Source: Trinickia terrae
Lineage (GTDB): Bacteria > Pseudomonadota > Gammaproteobacteria > Burkholderiales > Burkholderiaceae
Reading direction: 5' to 3'
DNA: 64,000 nucleotides
NCBI RefSeq assembly: GCF_005144415.1
Contig: NZ_SWJE01000001.1
Span: 248,001-312,000 of the forward strand
A model generated the notes under the pieces. It saw nothing but the letters and a program-made list of their open reading frames with translations, had not been told where the DNA came from and searched no databases. Made by a program: the position numbers and the translations under genes. How positions within the stretch are numbered: position 1 is the stretch's first letter; every line of letters begins with the position of its first letter. Shown one piece after another: positions 8,123 through 17,525 of this stretch.

Positions 8123-8757
8123 ATGGCCGATGTCTCGATCTCGATTCCGCACCACCAACTCAAGGCCTACGCGGCCACGCCGATTGGGTCGCTCAGGAAG
8201 GGTATCTCGCGGTGGCGCCGGACCTGTTCTCGTGGGGTGGGAGCATTCACTGCATCCGCGCCTTGATGCAGGATCTGGCGGCAGGCAAGGGGCCGGCGTT
8301 CGACGATGTCGACGCCGTGCGGCAGTGGCTCGCGGGCCGTCTCGATTGCAGCGGCAAGACCGGCACATCGGATTCTGCGCGACGGGCGGTTTCGCGATCC
8401 TGCTGGCGGCCGGCCACGGCTTTTCGGTGGCGGCGCCGAACTACGGCCAGGTCCCGAACGACATCGACGCGATCCTGAACGGCGCCTGCCCGGTGGTCGC
8501 GAGCTACGGCGGCCGCGACCGGACGCTGAAAGGCGCGGCGGCGCGGCGGCGCGGCGGCGCGGCTGACCGGCGCCCTCGAGCGGCACCAGATCGAGCATGA
8601 CGTCAAAGAGTAGCCGGACGCCGGGCATTCCTTCCTCGACGAGCACAAGGGCCTGATCGGCGTGCTAGGCACCGTCCTCGGGTCGAGCTACAAGGACAAG
8701 GACGCGGCCGACGCGCGAAGCCGCATCCGGACGTTCTTCGTGCGCCATCTGAAGTGA
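8123..8757 (+). pseudogene. Dienelactone hydrolase-family gene, multiply broken
   Basis: Pieces of one alpha/beta-hydrolase are spread over different frames in order: MADVSISIPHHQLKAYAATP, then EGYLAVAPDLFSWGGSIHCI, then IGFCATGGFAILLAAGHGFS with the nucleophile cysteine of the GFCATGG elbow, VAAPNYGQVPNDIDAIL, CPVVASYGGRDRTLKGAA with the acid, and finally HSFLDEHKGLIGVL to the stop at 8755. The N-terminal 50-60 residues after TPIG are deleted and at least three frameshifts follow. The active-site parts survive but in different frames, so no functional enzyme can be made. Confidence 0.85.
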
Positions 8758-8853
8758 ACCTGAGCGCTTCCTGAATTTGCTACGATTCGGCCATTCGGGA
8801 AGCCGGCATCGCCCCGGCAAGCCGTCGACTCATCCATCACCCGGGACATCGCC

Positions 8854-9588
8854 ATGAACGCATCCGATATCGCCGTCAGCGCTGCGACGCTCGAGCAGTT
8901 GCGCCGCGTCAGCACGGCCACGCTCACCACGCAATTGTTCAAGCGCGGCCTGCGCAACGTCTTTCTGCAAGGCGTTGCGCCGCTCGTCAAGCCGGCTGCC
9001 GGCACACCGAACCTCGTTGGCCCGGCCTTCACGCTGCGCAATATTCCGGCGCGCGAAGACGTCGATCATCTCGGCGTGTTCCGGGACCCGGACCATCCGC
9101 AGCGCAAAGCGGTAGAGACGGCGCCCGCAGGCAGCGTGCTCGTGCAGGATTGCCGCGGCGAGCGCAGCGTGGCCTCGGTCGGCTCGATCCTGGCAACGCG
9201 CCTGAAGCAGCGTGGCGTCGCGGGCATGGTGTCGGACGGCCCGGTGCGCGACAGCAGCACGATCGCCGGGCTCGGCCTGCCGGTGTTTTGCGCGGGCGCG
9301 AGCGCGCCGCTCAATCTCGCGAAACACCATGCTGTCGACATGAACGTGCCGATCGGCTGCGGCGGCGTGGCGGTGTATCCGGGCGACATCGTCGTGGCCG
9401 ACGGCGATGGCGTCGTGATCGTGCCGCGGCATCTCGCGGAAGACGTGGCGCGCGATGGGGCCGAGCAGGAACGGCTGGAAAGGTTTCTCACGGAGCGCAT
9501 CAAAGCCGGCGCGCCGCTGCGCGGCACCTATCCGCCCGACGATACGACGCTTGCCGCATACGCGCTATGGCGCAGGGACAATCCGTAA
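8854..9588 (+). CDS. RraA/HMG-aldolase-family protein
   Basis: A 244-residue member of the RraA-like superfamily, which contains RNase E regulators and 4-hydroxy-4-methyl-2-oxoglutarate/oxaloacetate aldolases. Family marks are visible: the TATLTTQL N-terminus, the glycine-rich block ending GMVSDGPVRDSSTIAGLGLP and the VVADGDGVVIVP loop. The residues after GxxxD in aldolase members (RD in VSDGPVRDSS) are present, so lyase activity on a keto-acid is more likely than RNase regulation. It is monocistronic between a pseudogene and a 318-bp gap. Its length exceeds the minimal RraA (about 160 aa), as in other catabolic members. Confidence 0.85.
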   Translation: MNASDIAVSAATLEQLRRVSTATLTTQLFKRGLRNVFLQGVAPLVKPAAGTPNLVGPAFTLRNIPAREDVDHLGVFRDPDHPQRKAVETAPAGSVLVQDCRGERSVASVGSILATRLKQRGVAGMVSDGPVRDSSTIAGLGLPVFCAGASAPLNLAKHHAVDMNVPIGCGGVAVYPGDIVVADGDGVVIVPRHLAEDVARDGAEQERLERFLTERIKAGAPLRGTYPPDDTTLAAYALWRRDNP

Positions 9589-9906
9589 GCGCGTCGCCCC
9601 GGTCGAGGGCGGCGCAGCCGCCGCTCTCGCAGTTGCCGTAATTTCCATGTAGTTTCCAGACCTCGTCTCCCTGTCCCGCCTCCGTAGCGAATCCGCTACG
9701 CCCTATCCGCAAGCGGTAAAGACCCCTCTCTCCTCGCGCCGGCAAGGCGCGATCCGCGTGCGCATTCTTCGCGCGCTCCCTCCCGCATCCCCGTTCAGCG
9801 TTTTCCCCTAGCGCCTCGCACTTGCAATCGCCGGTAAACAACTTATGATTTATAACAAATATCGAGAATAACTATATCCATCCAGACAACAATCGGAGAC
9901 GCTTTC
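9589..9906. promoter_or_regulatory. 318-bp intergenic region with promoter and operator of the MFS gene
   Basis: The distal part holds only short GC-rich repeats. Near the gene, TTGCAA (9822-9827) and TATGAT (9844-9849) are 16 bp apart and form a good sigma-70 promoter. The -10 box is covered by TTATGATTTATAAC (9843-9856), an imperfect CTTAT-N5-ATAAC inverted repeat. It closely matches the palindrome over the promoter of the hydroxycinnamate operon at 14679-14693. The MarR regulator encoded at 14082-14546 is the likely repressor of both. Confidence 0.6.
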
Positions 9907-11169
9907 ATGAACCTTGCACCACAGCACGACACCGCCTACGAGCGCAAGACGCTCATCCTGCTGGGATTGGGCTTCGGTCTCGTCGGCCTCGATCGCTGGA
10001 TCGTCGCGCCGCTGTTCCCGCATATGATGCGCGACCTCGGCCTCGATTTTCAGCAGCTTGGCAGCCTGATCGGCATCTTGAGCGTCGCCTGGGGCGTGTG
10101 GGCGATCGCGATGGGGCCGGTGTCCGACCGCATCGGCCGCAAGAAGATTCTCGTCGTCACGATGATTGCGTTCTCGCTGCTGTCGAGCCTGTCGGGACTG
10201 GCCGCGAGCTTCGGCGGCCTGATGCTGATCCGTGCGGTGATGGGCGTGGCCGAAGGCGCGTTCACGCCAGCGAGCGTCGCGGCGACAGGCGAAGCGTCAC
10301 TGCCGTCGCGGCGCGGTTTCAACCAGGGCCTGCAGCTTTCCATGTTCTCGCTGCTGGGCCTCGGATTTGCGCCGATCATCGCGACGCAGCTCTTGCGCGT
10401 CGTGCCGTCGTGGCACTGGGTATTCATGATTTCGGCGGTGCCGGGGCTGATCGTCGCCGCGCTGATCGCCGCGATGCTGCGCGAGCATCCGAAGAGCGAA
10501 CTGCAGGGCTCGGAAGCCGGGCACGCCAAGGCGCGCTGGACCGAGCTCTTCGCGAGCCGCAACGTCATGCTCGCGACGCTGGCGATTCTCTGCGCGATGG
10601 CCGGCATCTTCGTCGTCAGCGCGATGGTGCCGACCTATCTCGTCGAAGTGCTGCATCTCGACACGCAAAGCATGGGCTTCGTCGTATCGGCAATCGGCTT
10701 CGGCGGCTTCATCGGCTCGTTCGGCGTGGCGGGCGTCTCGGACTATATCGGGCGCAAGGCGGCGGCGGTCATCGCGTTCATCTGCGCCGCCGTGCTGCTC
10801 TATGTGTTCGCGCAAACGGGCCCCAATCCGCAGCTCCTCTTCGCGCTCCTGTTCGGCATCTCGGTGTTCGCGCTCGGCCTGCTCGGCCTCTTGAGCGGAC
10901 CCATCGCGACGGAAGCCGCGCCGCTCGGGCTTGTTGCGTCGTCGGTGGGGTTCGTGTCCGGCACGGGCGAGATCTTCGGCGGCGGCCTCGCCCCGGTGAT
11001 CGCGGGCTTCATCGCGCAGCACTTCGGGCTCGCCTTCACGCTCGACTTCGCGCTGGCCGGCTTGATCGGCGGTGCGCTGGTGTCGCTCTTTCTCGTCGAA
11101 ACGGCGCCGCGCAAACGCGAGAGCCGCGCGGCGGACACGCTCGGCGTATCGAGCGATTCCGCGGTCTGA
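9907..11169 (+). CDS. MFS transporter, probable aromatic-acid uptake
   Basis: A 420-residue major facilitator protein with 12 predicted spans. The loop 2-3 signature (GPVSDRIGRKKI) and its repeat in the second half (GVSDYIGRKAAAV) are intact, and an acidic-aromatic start (LVGLDRWIVAPLFPHM) matches the aromatic acid:H+ symporter/anion symporter type. The shared operator with the hydroxycinnamate operon argues that it imports p-coumarate, ferulate or a related acid, comparable in role to CouT. The porin gene lies 204 bp downstream on the same strand and may be co-transcribed. Confidence 0.85.
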   Translation: MNLAPQHDTAYERKTLILLGLGFGLVGLDRWIVAPLFPHMMRDLGLDFQQLGSLIGILSVAWGVWAIAMGPVSDRIGRKKILVVTMIAFSLLSSLSGLAASFGGLMLIRAVMGVAEGAFTPASVAATGEASLPSRRGFNQGLQLSMFSLLGLGFAPIIATQLLRVVPSWHWVFMISAVPGLIVAALIAAMLREHPKSELQGSEAGHAKARWTELFASRNVMLATLAILCAMAGIFVVSAMVPTYLVEVLHLDTQSMGFVVSAIGFGGFIGSFGVAGVSDYIGRKAAAVIAFICAAVLLYVFAQTGPNPQLLFALLFGISVFALGLLGLLSGPIATEAAPLGLVASSVGFVSGTGEIFGGGLAPVIAGFIAQHFGLAFTLDFALAGLIGGALVSLFLVETAPRKRESRAADTLGVSSDSAV

Positions 11170-11373
11170 GCCGCACACATAACGACGCGAGGCAAGGCGC
11201 CTGAAGCGGGCGCAAAAGCAGCCCTCGCAACGATCCAGGGAAGTTGTCTTTCAAGCAAGCGGAGCGGCCTCGCGGCCGCACTGCGGGGCGCATTCGCGCC
11301 TTGACACGGGCAGGCATTGAACAAGCCGGCGGCGACTGACCGCCGGACCTCACCATCAGGCAAGGAGAATTCG

Positions 11374-12453
11374 ATGAAGTTGAAAGCGGTTTGTGCGGCG
11401 GCCGGTACGCTGTTCGCATGTCACGCGTTCGCGCAAAGCAGCGTGACGCTGAGCGGTTTGATCGACGGGGGCGTTTCCTATGTCAGCAACCAGGGCGGCA
11501 AGAGCGTCGTGAAGTTCGACGACGGCATCGAAGTGCCGAACCTCCTGAAGATCGACGGCAAGGAAGACCTCGGCGGCGGCCTGAAGGCCGTCTTCGATTT
11601 GACGAACCAGTTCGAGCTCGGCAGCGGCTCGTTCATGCCGGGGCAGAGCCTGTTCGGCCGCAACGCGTATGTCGGTCTCGACGACGACCACTACGGCCGC
11701 GTCACGCTCGGCAATCAATACGACTTCATGACCGATTCGCTGTTCTTCGGCTTCAACGACGCGGCGTTCTACGCGCAAGGCATCTACGACTTCCGCAACG
11801 GGCCGTTTGCGAAGCTCGCGCTGCCGAACAACCCCACCGGCGCGTTCGACTGGGACCGCATGGCGGGCGAGCGCGTGCAGAACTCGGTGAAATACCTGAG
11901 CCCGACCTTCAGCGGGTTTTCGGCGGGCGCGATGTATGGCTTCGGCAACGTGGCCGGATCGATCGGCGCGGGCAACGCGCAGAGCTTCGGGCTGAACTAC
12001 GTCAACGGGCCGTTCGGCGCCAATGCAGCCTATACGCTCACCAAGACGGATGTCAGCGGCGTGCAGGACAGCGTGCGCAACTGGGGCGTCGGCGCGCATT
12101 ATCACTTCGACCACCTCATCACGACGGTGCTTTTCACGACCGTGCGCAACAACCTGAACGGCGCGGCCGTCTGGGAGGCCGAGGTGGGCGCGGCCTATTC
12201 GTTCAACAACAGCCCGTGGCTGGTAAGCGGCGTGTATTCGTACATGAAGGGCAACGACGTCGTCGACAACAACCACGCACACCAGTTGACGGCGGAGCTG
12301 CAATACAACTTCTCGAAGCGCACCAACGTGTATGCCGCGGCGGTCTATCAACGGACCAATGCAGGGGGCAATGCGCAGATCAACGACGTGATGGTTGCGT
12401 CAAGCTCGCCGTCGCAGTTCATCGGGCGCATCGGTTTGCAAACGCGTTTCTGA
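11374..12453 (+). CDS. Outer-membrane porin, Burkholderia OmpC type
   Basis: A 359-residue general porin. The signal peptide is [20 protein letters not shown] and the mature protein starts [19 protein letters not shown], the standard start of beta-proteobacterial porins. Internal marks include [42 protein letters not shown] and the C-terminal Phe in GLQTRF needed for BAM recognition. Sixteen-strand length is normal. The ATG at 11374 follows AAGGAGAATTCG. Its place between an aromatic transporter and a chemoreceptor suggests a role in outer-membrane passage of the same substrates. Confidence 0.95.
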   Translation: MKLKAVCAAAGTLFACHAFAQSSVTLSGLIDGGVSYVSNQGGKSVVKFDDGIEVPNLLKIDGKEDLGGGLKAVFDLTNQFELGSGSFMPGQSLFGRNAYVGLDDDHYGRVTLGNQYDFMTDSLFFGFNDAAFYAQGIYDFRNGPFAKLALPNNPTGAFDWDRMAGERVQNSVKYLSPTFSGFSAGAMYGFGNVAGSIGAGNAQSFGLNYVNGPFGANAAYTLTKTDVSGVQDSVRNWGVGAHYHFDHLITTVLFTTVRNNLNGAAVWEAEVGAAYSFNNSPWLVSGVYSYMKGNDVVDNNHAHQLTAELQYNFSKRTNVYAAAVYQRTNAGGNAQINDVMVASSSPSQFIGRIGLQTRF

Positions 12454-12471
12454 ACGGCATCGAAGACGCGT

Positions 12472-12493
12472 GCGGCGGCGTCGCTGCCGCCGC
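12472..12493 (+). terminator. GC-rich hairpin after the porin gene
   Basis: GCGGCGGC (12472-12479) and GCCGCCGC (12486-12493) form an 8-bp perfect stem with a 6-nt loop, followed by GTTTGCGTT. The uridine run is weak. It lies 19 bp after the porin stop. Confidence 0.55.
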
Positions 12494-12529
12494 GTTTGCG
12501 TTGCTTCGCTGCAATCCAAGCGTTCCGTC

Positions 12530-14092
12530 ATGGCCATTCGTTTCGTTCACTACGTGCTGCATCCCGGCGTTGCGGCGATGCGGCGCCTGCGTCTTGCGGG
12601 AAAGCTCGTGCTGCTCGCCTCGCCGATGTTCGCGAGCGCCGGCGCGCTTGCCTGGCCGGAAGGCGCTGCTTCGCACGCGCCGCTCGTGGCCGGCACCGGG
12701 CTCGCCGCATGGTGCTATCTCGCCTTGTGTTTTCACGCGAGCCTGCGCGCTTCGATCCGGGCGCTCGACGCCCAGGTCAAGGCCGTGTGCGCGGGCGACT
12801 TGTCCTCTTCGGCGGCGCTGCCCGGCGGCGACGAGCTTGCCGATGCCGGCCGCGGCGTGGAAGACATGACACGGCAGCTCTCGAACCTGGTATCGGGCAT
12901 TCGCAGCGAGGCGCAGCTCGTGGCGATGGCCGGCGACGGGCTGCTCGCGAGCGCGCAGGCGCTGGCGAGCCGCACCGACGAGCAGGCGCTGAGCCTGAAG
13001 GGCACCTCGGAAGGCGTCGCGACCCTGGTGGCGACCGTGGAGGTCAACGCGAGCGATGCGCAGGCCGCGGATGCGCTGACCGAACGCGTGCGCCAGGCCG
13101 CCGACAGCGGCACGGCCATCGTCGAATCGGCGGTGCGCACCATGCAGGAACTGGAGCAGCGCTCGGGGCACATGACGGACATCATCGGCGTCATCGACGG
13201 CATCGCGTTCCAGACCAACATCCTCGCGCTCAATGCCGCCGTCGAGGCTGCGCGCGCGGGGGAGGCCGGACGCGGCTTCGCGGTCGTGGCCGCGGAGGTG
13301 CGCACGCTGTCACAGCGCTGCGCGACGGCGGCGGCCGAAGTCAAGCGCCTGATCGAAGGCTCGACTGCCGAGGTGAGCGCCGGCATGAACTGGATCCGCG
13401 AAGCGGCGGATGCGCTGCGCGCCGTCGATGCCGGGATCATCGAGATCGCCCGGAAGGCGCAGGTGATTTCGACGTCGAGCGCCGCGCAGCTCGATGGACT
13501 GCTCGGCATCGAGCACTCGGTGCAGGGGCTCGACCGCATCACGCAGAGCAACGCGCAGATGGTCGACGGCTCGCTGCGCTCCGCGGAGCGCTTGCGTCAG
13601 CAGTCACGCCAGCTCTCCGCCGCGGTGATTTCGATGAAGCTGCGCCAGGGTTGCGCCGACGAGGCGCGCACGCTGGTCGAGCGGGCCGCGCAACTGATTG
13701 CGAGCGCGGGCGCGGCGGCGGCCATCCAGCGCTTTCACCGGCGCGACGGCGGCTTCGTCGATCGCGACTTGTTCATCATCGTGCTCGATAGGCGCGGCTG
13801 GTTCCGCGCGTTCGGCGCCGACCCCGCCAAGGCGGGCAAGCCTGCTGTCGCCGCGCCGGGCGTGAATATCGAGGAACTCAATGGGAAGACGTTCGAATGC
13901 GCGGACCGCGGAGGAGGGTGGATCGAGTTCCGCAGCCTGCATCCGGCCACGCGCGTGCCGGTGGACAAGATGGCCTATATCCTGCCCGCCGGCCCGGAGC
14001 TCGTCGTCATGTGCAGCGTCAACAAGACCGACGGGCTGCCTGCGGCGGGCGCCGCCGTACGGGCCAGGAGCGCCGCGGCGCTCACTCGATGA
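12530..14092 (+). CDS. Chemoreceptor (MCP) with C-terminal Cache-like sensor domain
   Basis: A 520-residue methyl-accepting protein. Two hydrophobic segments (about residues 22-42 and 48-66) anchor it, and there is no sizeable periplasmic loop. The signalling hairpin is clear: [40 protein letters not shown]. After it (about residues 395-505) comes a Cache-like module ([46 protein letters not shown]), placed at the C-terminus instead of between the membrane spans. This topology suggests a cytoplasmic ligand sensor. Start ATG 12530 is preferred; the frame upstream is arginine-rich and not protein-like. It is convergent with and overlaps the MarR gene by 11 bp. Confidence 0.85.
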   Translation: MAIRFVHYVLHPGVAAMRRLRLAGKLVLLASPMFASAGALAWPEGAASHAPLVAGTGLAAWCYLALCFHASLRASIRALDAQVKAVCAGDLSSSAALPGGDELADAGRGVEDMTRQLSNLVSGIRSEAQLVAMAGDGLLASAQALASRTDEQALSLKGTSEGVATLVATVEVNASDAQAADALTERVRQAADSGTAIVESAVRTMQELEQRSGHMTDIIGVIDGIAFQTNILALNAAVEAARAGEAGRGFAVVAAEVRTLSQRCATAAAEVKRLIEGSTAEVSAGMNWIREAADALRAVDAGIIEIARKAQVISTSSAAQLDGLLGIEHSVQGLDRITQSNAQMVDGSLRSAERLRQQSRQLSAAVISMKLRQGCADEARTLVERAAQLIASAGAAAAIQRFHRRDGGFVDRDLFIIVLDRRGWFRAFGADPAKAGKPAVAAPGVNIEELNGKTFECADRGGGWIEFRSLHPATRVPVDKMAYILPAGPELVVMCSVNKTDGLPAAGAAVRARSAAALTR

Positions 14093-14546
14093 AGATCTTG
14101 CGCAGCAAGGTGCGCAATTGCATGCGCTCGGCTTCGCTCAGCTTTTCGATCGCGGCGTCGTCCGCCGCCGCCGCCGCCTTAAGCGCGCGGCCATAGAGAC
14201 GCGCGCCTTCCTTGGTCAGCTCGACATGCTGGACTCGCTTGTCGCCGGTGCTGCGCTGCCGGGTCAAGAGGCCGCGCGCCTCGAGGCGGTCGAGCAGCGT
14301 CGCGAGATTCGGCGGTGCCACGGCGAGCGCTTCGGCGAGCGTGCGCTGGTTGATGCCGGGATTCCCCTTCACGACGGACAGCACGCTGAACTCCGCCTGG
14401 CGCAGGTCGTGCTTTTCCATTTCTTTGTCGAACAGCGCCTGGATCACGATGTAGGAGCGCCGGATGTTGTAGCCCACGAGGTCGAGCAGCTCGGATTGGT
14501 CGGCTTGATCGTTGCTGTCGTCGGAAAGGGGCGGAATCGAGGACAT
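14082..14546 (-). CDS. MarR-family regulator, CouR/HcaR-like repressor
   Basis: A 154-residue winged-helix regulator divergent from the hydroxycinnamate operon. The DNA-binding part reads [40 protein letters not shown] and the wing [15 protein letters not shown] 14546 is chosen; a TTG at 14570 in the same frame would add eight residues. MarR proteins at this position (CouR, HcaR, FerC) repress CoA-dependent hydroxycinnamate genes and are released by the hydroxycinnamoyl-CoA thioester. A palindrome over the divergent promoter and a copy before the MFS gene are its likely targets. Confidence 0.88.
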   Translation of the reverse strand: MSSIPPLSDDSNDQADQSELLDLVGYNIRRSYIVIQALFDKEMEKHDLRQAEFSVLSVVKGNPGINQRTLAEALAVAPPNLATLLDRLEARGLLTRQRSTGDKRVQHVELTKEGARLYGRALKAAAAADDAAIEKLSEAERMQLRTLLRKIFIE

Positions 14547-14664
14547 GAAGAATGGGCGCGTGGATAACAAAAGGCCACGGAAAACGGCCTGGAAAACAAC
14601 GCGCCGATCATAACACGCAGCCTCCTGCGCCTAAGCGCACGGCGCTCCTGGCAAAGCCGATTGC

Positions 14665-14693
14665 TTGTTGAAAAAATAGTTATGTGCTATAAC
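14665..14693 (+). promoter_or_regulatory. Promoter and overlapping MarR operator of the hydroxycinnamate operon
   Basis: TTGTTG (14665-14670) and TATAAC (14688-14693) have ideal 17-bp spacing. GTTATGTGCTATAAC (14679-14693) is a perfect 5+5 inverted repeat with a 5-bp centre and its right half is the -10 box, so a bound repressor would block RNA polymerase. The near-identical sequence TTATGATTTATAAC occurs at 9843-9856, also over a -10 box. Confidence 0.65.
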
Positions 14694-14724
14694 GATTAAC
14701 ACGGCAACCGATACTCGATTGGTG

Positions 14725-15513
14725 ATGAACATGACGCAGCCCTCCTACGAATTTCTGAAGGTCCAATACGCCGATCCTTTAGCGTTCGTTTGCTTGAACC
14801 GACCCGCAAAACGCAACGCCATCAGCGACCCGCTCGTCGCCGAGCTGCGCCGCGCATTCGAAACGATGCCGGAGTTCGTCCGCGCGATCGTCCTTCATGC
14901 CGAGGGCGAGCACTTCTGCGCGGGGCTCGATCTGTCCGAGATGCGCGAGCGCGGCACCGTCGAGGCGATGCACCACTCGCGGATGTGGCACGCAGCGTTC
15001 GAGGAGATCCAGTTCGGCCGCGCGCCCGTCGTCGCAGTGCTCAAGGGCGCGACGATCGGCGGCGGTCTCGAGCTGGCGTCGGCTTGCCACGTGCGCGTGG
15101 CCGAGGAGTCCGCGTTTTTCGCGCTGCCCGAGGGCAGCCGCGGCCTCTTCGTCGGCGGTGGGGCGTCGGTTCGCGTGCCTCGCCTGATCGGCGTCGCCCG
15201 GATGGCCGACATGATGCTCACGGGCCGCGTCTACAGCGCAAAAGAGGGCTACGACGCCGGCATCGCCCAATACCTGGTCGGCAACGGCGAAGGGCTGGCG
15301 AAGGCGCGCGAGCTGGCCGAGCGCATCGCGCAGAACTCGCCGACCACCAATTACGCAGTCACGCACGTGCTGCCGCGCATCGCCGACCAATCGATTCAGG
15401 ACGGGCTCCTGACCGAATCGCTGATGGCGTCGGTGGCGCTGAGCGATCCGCAGACGCAGGACCGCCTTGCCGCCTTCCTCGAACACAAGGCCGGCCGCGT
15501 GATGCCGAAGTGA
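14725..15513 (+). CDS. Enoyl-CoA hydratase-family protein, hydroxycinnamoyl-CoA hydratase candidate
   Basis: A crotonase-fold enzyme of about 262 residues. The two oxyanion-hole strands are visible (EHFCAGLDLSEM and GATIGGGLELASACHVRVAE), with the Glu of FALPEGSRGLFVG in the usual catalytic area. In context it should hydrate the double bond of feruloyl- or coumaroyl-CoA without cleaving it, since a dehydrogenase and a ketoacyl-CoA hydrolase follow; this is the CouM role. A lyase (HCHL, Ech) role is possible but would leave the last two genes unexplained. Candidate starts are ATG 14725 and 14731; GGTGA favours the latter slightly. First gene of the operon. Confidence 0.85.
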   Translation: MNMTQPSYEFLKVQYADPLAFVCLNRPAKRNAISDPLVAELRRAFETMPEFVRAIVLHAEGEHFCAGLDLSEMRERGTVEAMHHSRMWHAAFEEIQFGRAPVVAVLKGATIGGGLELASACHVRVAEESAFFALPEGSRGLFVGGGASVRVPRLIGVARMADMMLTGRVYSAKEGYDAGIAQYLVGNGEGLAKARELAERIAQNSPTTNYAVTHVLPRIADQSIQDGLLTESLMASVALSDPQTQDRLAAFLEHKAGRVMPK

Positions 15514-15602
15514 GAGGCGCGGCGTCGAGCCCGACGCACTGAAGCACTGAACAAGACGGCAGGCAAGACCGGTATTCAGCAAGAGATAGACGGAGACAAC
15601 CG

Positions 15603-17459
15603 ATGTCAGCACACCCTTATCGACGCGTGGATTTCGGCGTCGGTCCCATCGAAGTGACGGAAACCCGCGAAGGCACGCTGCGCGTGCGCTCGGCGACGCC
15701 GCTCGGCGCGTATCCCGAGCGCGTGATCGACCGCCTGTTCGAGCACGCGGCCACGGCGGGCGAACGCACCTTCATCGCGCGACGCGGCGCCGACGGGCAA
15801 TGGCGGCGCGTGAGCTATGCGCAGGCCGCCGCCGCCGCGCGCAGCATCGGCGAGGCGCTGCTCGCGCGCGGGCTCGATGCCGAGCGTCCGGTGGCGATCC
15901 TGTCGGGCAACTCGATCGAGCACGCGCTCGTCGCGCTCGGCTGCCTTTGCGCGGGCGTGCCGTATGCGCCGGTATCGCCTGCGTATTCGCTGCTCGACAA
16001 GAGCTACGGCAAGCTACGGCACATCCTGACGCTGCTCACGCCGGGCCTCGTGTTCGCCGACGACGGCAGCCGCTTTGCGGCGGCCATCGCCGAAGCGGTG
16101 CCGGCGGACGTCGAAGTCGTGCTTGCCGAGGCGCCGTCGACGCAACGCGCGAGCACGTCGCTGGCGGCGCTGCTCGCAACGCAGCCGACCAGCGCGATCG
16201 ACGCAGCGCGCGCCGCGACGGATGGCGACACGGTCGTCAAATTCCTTTGCACGTCGGGTTCGACGAAGATGCCGAAGGCGGTCATCAACACGAACCGCAT
16301 GTGGGCAAGCAACCTCGTGATGGAAACGGCCGCGTGGCCGTTCCTTGCGGACGAGCCGCCCGTGTTTCTCGATTGGCTGCCGTGGCACCACACGTTCGGC
16401 GGCAACCAGAACTTCGGCCTCACGCTTTTTCACGGCGGCTCGCTCTATATCGACGACGGCAAGCCGACGGCCGACGGCATTGCCACGACGCTTGCCAACC
16501 TGCGCGAGATCTCGCCGACTGTCTATTTCAACGTGCCGAAGGGCTGGGAAGAAATTGCGCGCGCGCTCGAGGACGACGCCGTGCTGCGCGAGAGCTTCTA
16601 CCGGCGCTTGCGGATGCAGTTCTATGCGGGCGCGGCGCTCGAGCAACCGGTGTGGGATCGTCTCCATGCCAGCGCGGTCGCGCATTGCGGCGAGCGGATC
16701 GTGATGAATACCGGCCTCGGCATGACGGAAACGGCGCCCTCCGCGCTGATGGTGGCCGAGACCGAGGTGGTGGCCGGGCAGATCGGCGTGCCGCTGCCGG
16801 GCACCGAGCTCAAGCTCGTGCCGGTCGGCGACGGCGCGAGCCGCAAGCTGGAAGTGCGCTATCGCGGCCCGAATGTGACGCCGGGCTACTGGCGCGCGCC
16901 CGAGCAAAGCGCCGACGCGTTCGACGAAGAGGGCTTCTTCCGCTCGGGCGACGCGGTGCGCTGGCTCGATCCGTCGAACCCGAACCGCGGCTTCGTGTTC
17001 GACGGGCGCGTCGCGGAGGATTTCAAGCTCAGCACCGGCACCTGGGTCAGCGTCGGGCCGCTGCGGCAGCGCGTGATTGCGGCCGGCAGCCCGTATGTGG
17101 GCGACGTGGTCGTCACGGGCCACGACCGCGACGAGATCGGCATTCTGATCGTGCCGAACCTGGCGGCATGCCGGACGCTGGCCGGATTGCCGGAGGCGGG
17201 CGCGGATCAGGTGTATGCGCATCCATCCGTCGCCGAGGCGTTCCAGACGATGCTCGACACGCTGTACGCGAGCGGCACGGGCAGCGCGAACCGCGTGGCG
17301 CGCGCGGCGCTGCTCGACCCGCCGCCATCGCTCGCGACGGGCGAGATCACCGACAAGGGCTCGATCAATCAGCGCGCGGTGCTCACGCTGCGCGCGGCGA
17401 CGGTCGACGCGCTGCATCGCGGTGGTGGTTCGCTGGCCGTCTGGTTGCCGCGGCGGTAG
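15603..17459 (+). CDS. Feruloyl-CoA synthetase-like acyl-CoA ligase
   Basis: A 618-residue ANL-superfamily ligase that would activate hydroxycinnamates with ATP and CoA. The P-loop is STSGSTKMPKAVIN-like (LCTSGSTKMPKAV), A5/A7 motifs follow (GLGMTETAPSAL; FRSGDAVRW) and VFDGRVAEDFKLSTGTWVS is the hinge/A8 region typical of feruloyl-CoA synthases. The extended C-terminus includes the lysine-bearing EITDKGSINQRAV. The length matches FerA/Fcs-type long ligases, not the shorter CouL. It lies 89 bp after the hydratase, same strand, with ATG 15603 after a GGAGA site. Confidence 0.93.
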   Translation: MSAHPYRRVDFGVGPIEVTETREGTLRVRSATPLGAYPERVIDRLFEHAATAGERTFIARRGADGQWRRVSYAQAAAAARSIGEALLARGLDAERPVAILSGNSIEHALVALGCLCAGVPYAPVSPAYSLLDKSYGKLRHILTLLTPGLVFADDGSRFAAAIAEAVPADVEVVLAEAPSTQRASTSLAALLATQPTSAIDAARAATDGDTVVKFLCTSGSTKMPKAVINTNRMWASNLVMETAAWPFLADEPPVFLDWLPWHHTFGGNQNFGLTLFHGGSLYIDDGKPTADGIATTLANLREISPTVYFNVPKGWEEIARALEDDAVLRESFYRRLRMQFYAGAALEQPVWDRLHASAVAHCGERIVMNTGLGMTETAPSALMVAETEVVAGQIGVPLPGTELKLVPVGDGASRKLEVRYRGPNVTPGYWRAPEQSADAFDEEGFFRSGDAVRWLDPSNPNRGFVFDGRVAEDFKLSTGTWVSVGPLRQRVIAAGSPYVGDVVVTGHDRDEIGILIVPNLAACRTLAGLPEAGADQVYAHPSVAEAFQTMLDTLYASGTGSANRVARAALLDPPPSLATGEITDKGSINQRAVLTLRAATVDALHRGGGSLAVWLPRR

Positions 17460-17525
17460 GCGCATCGCTTTGGCGGAACCCGATTTGAAATGAATGTAAA
17501 GGAATGCAAAGCAAGGAGACGATGA

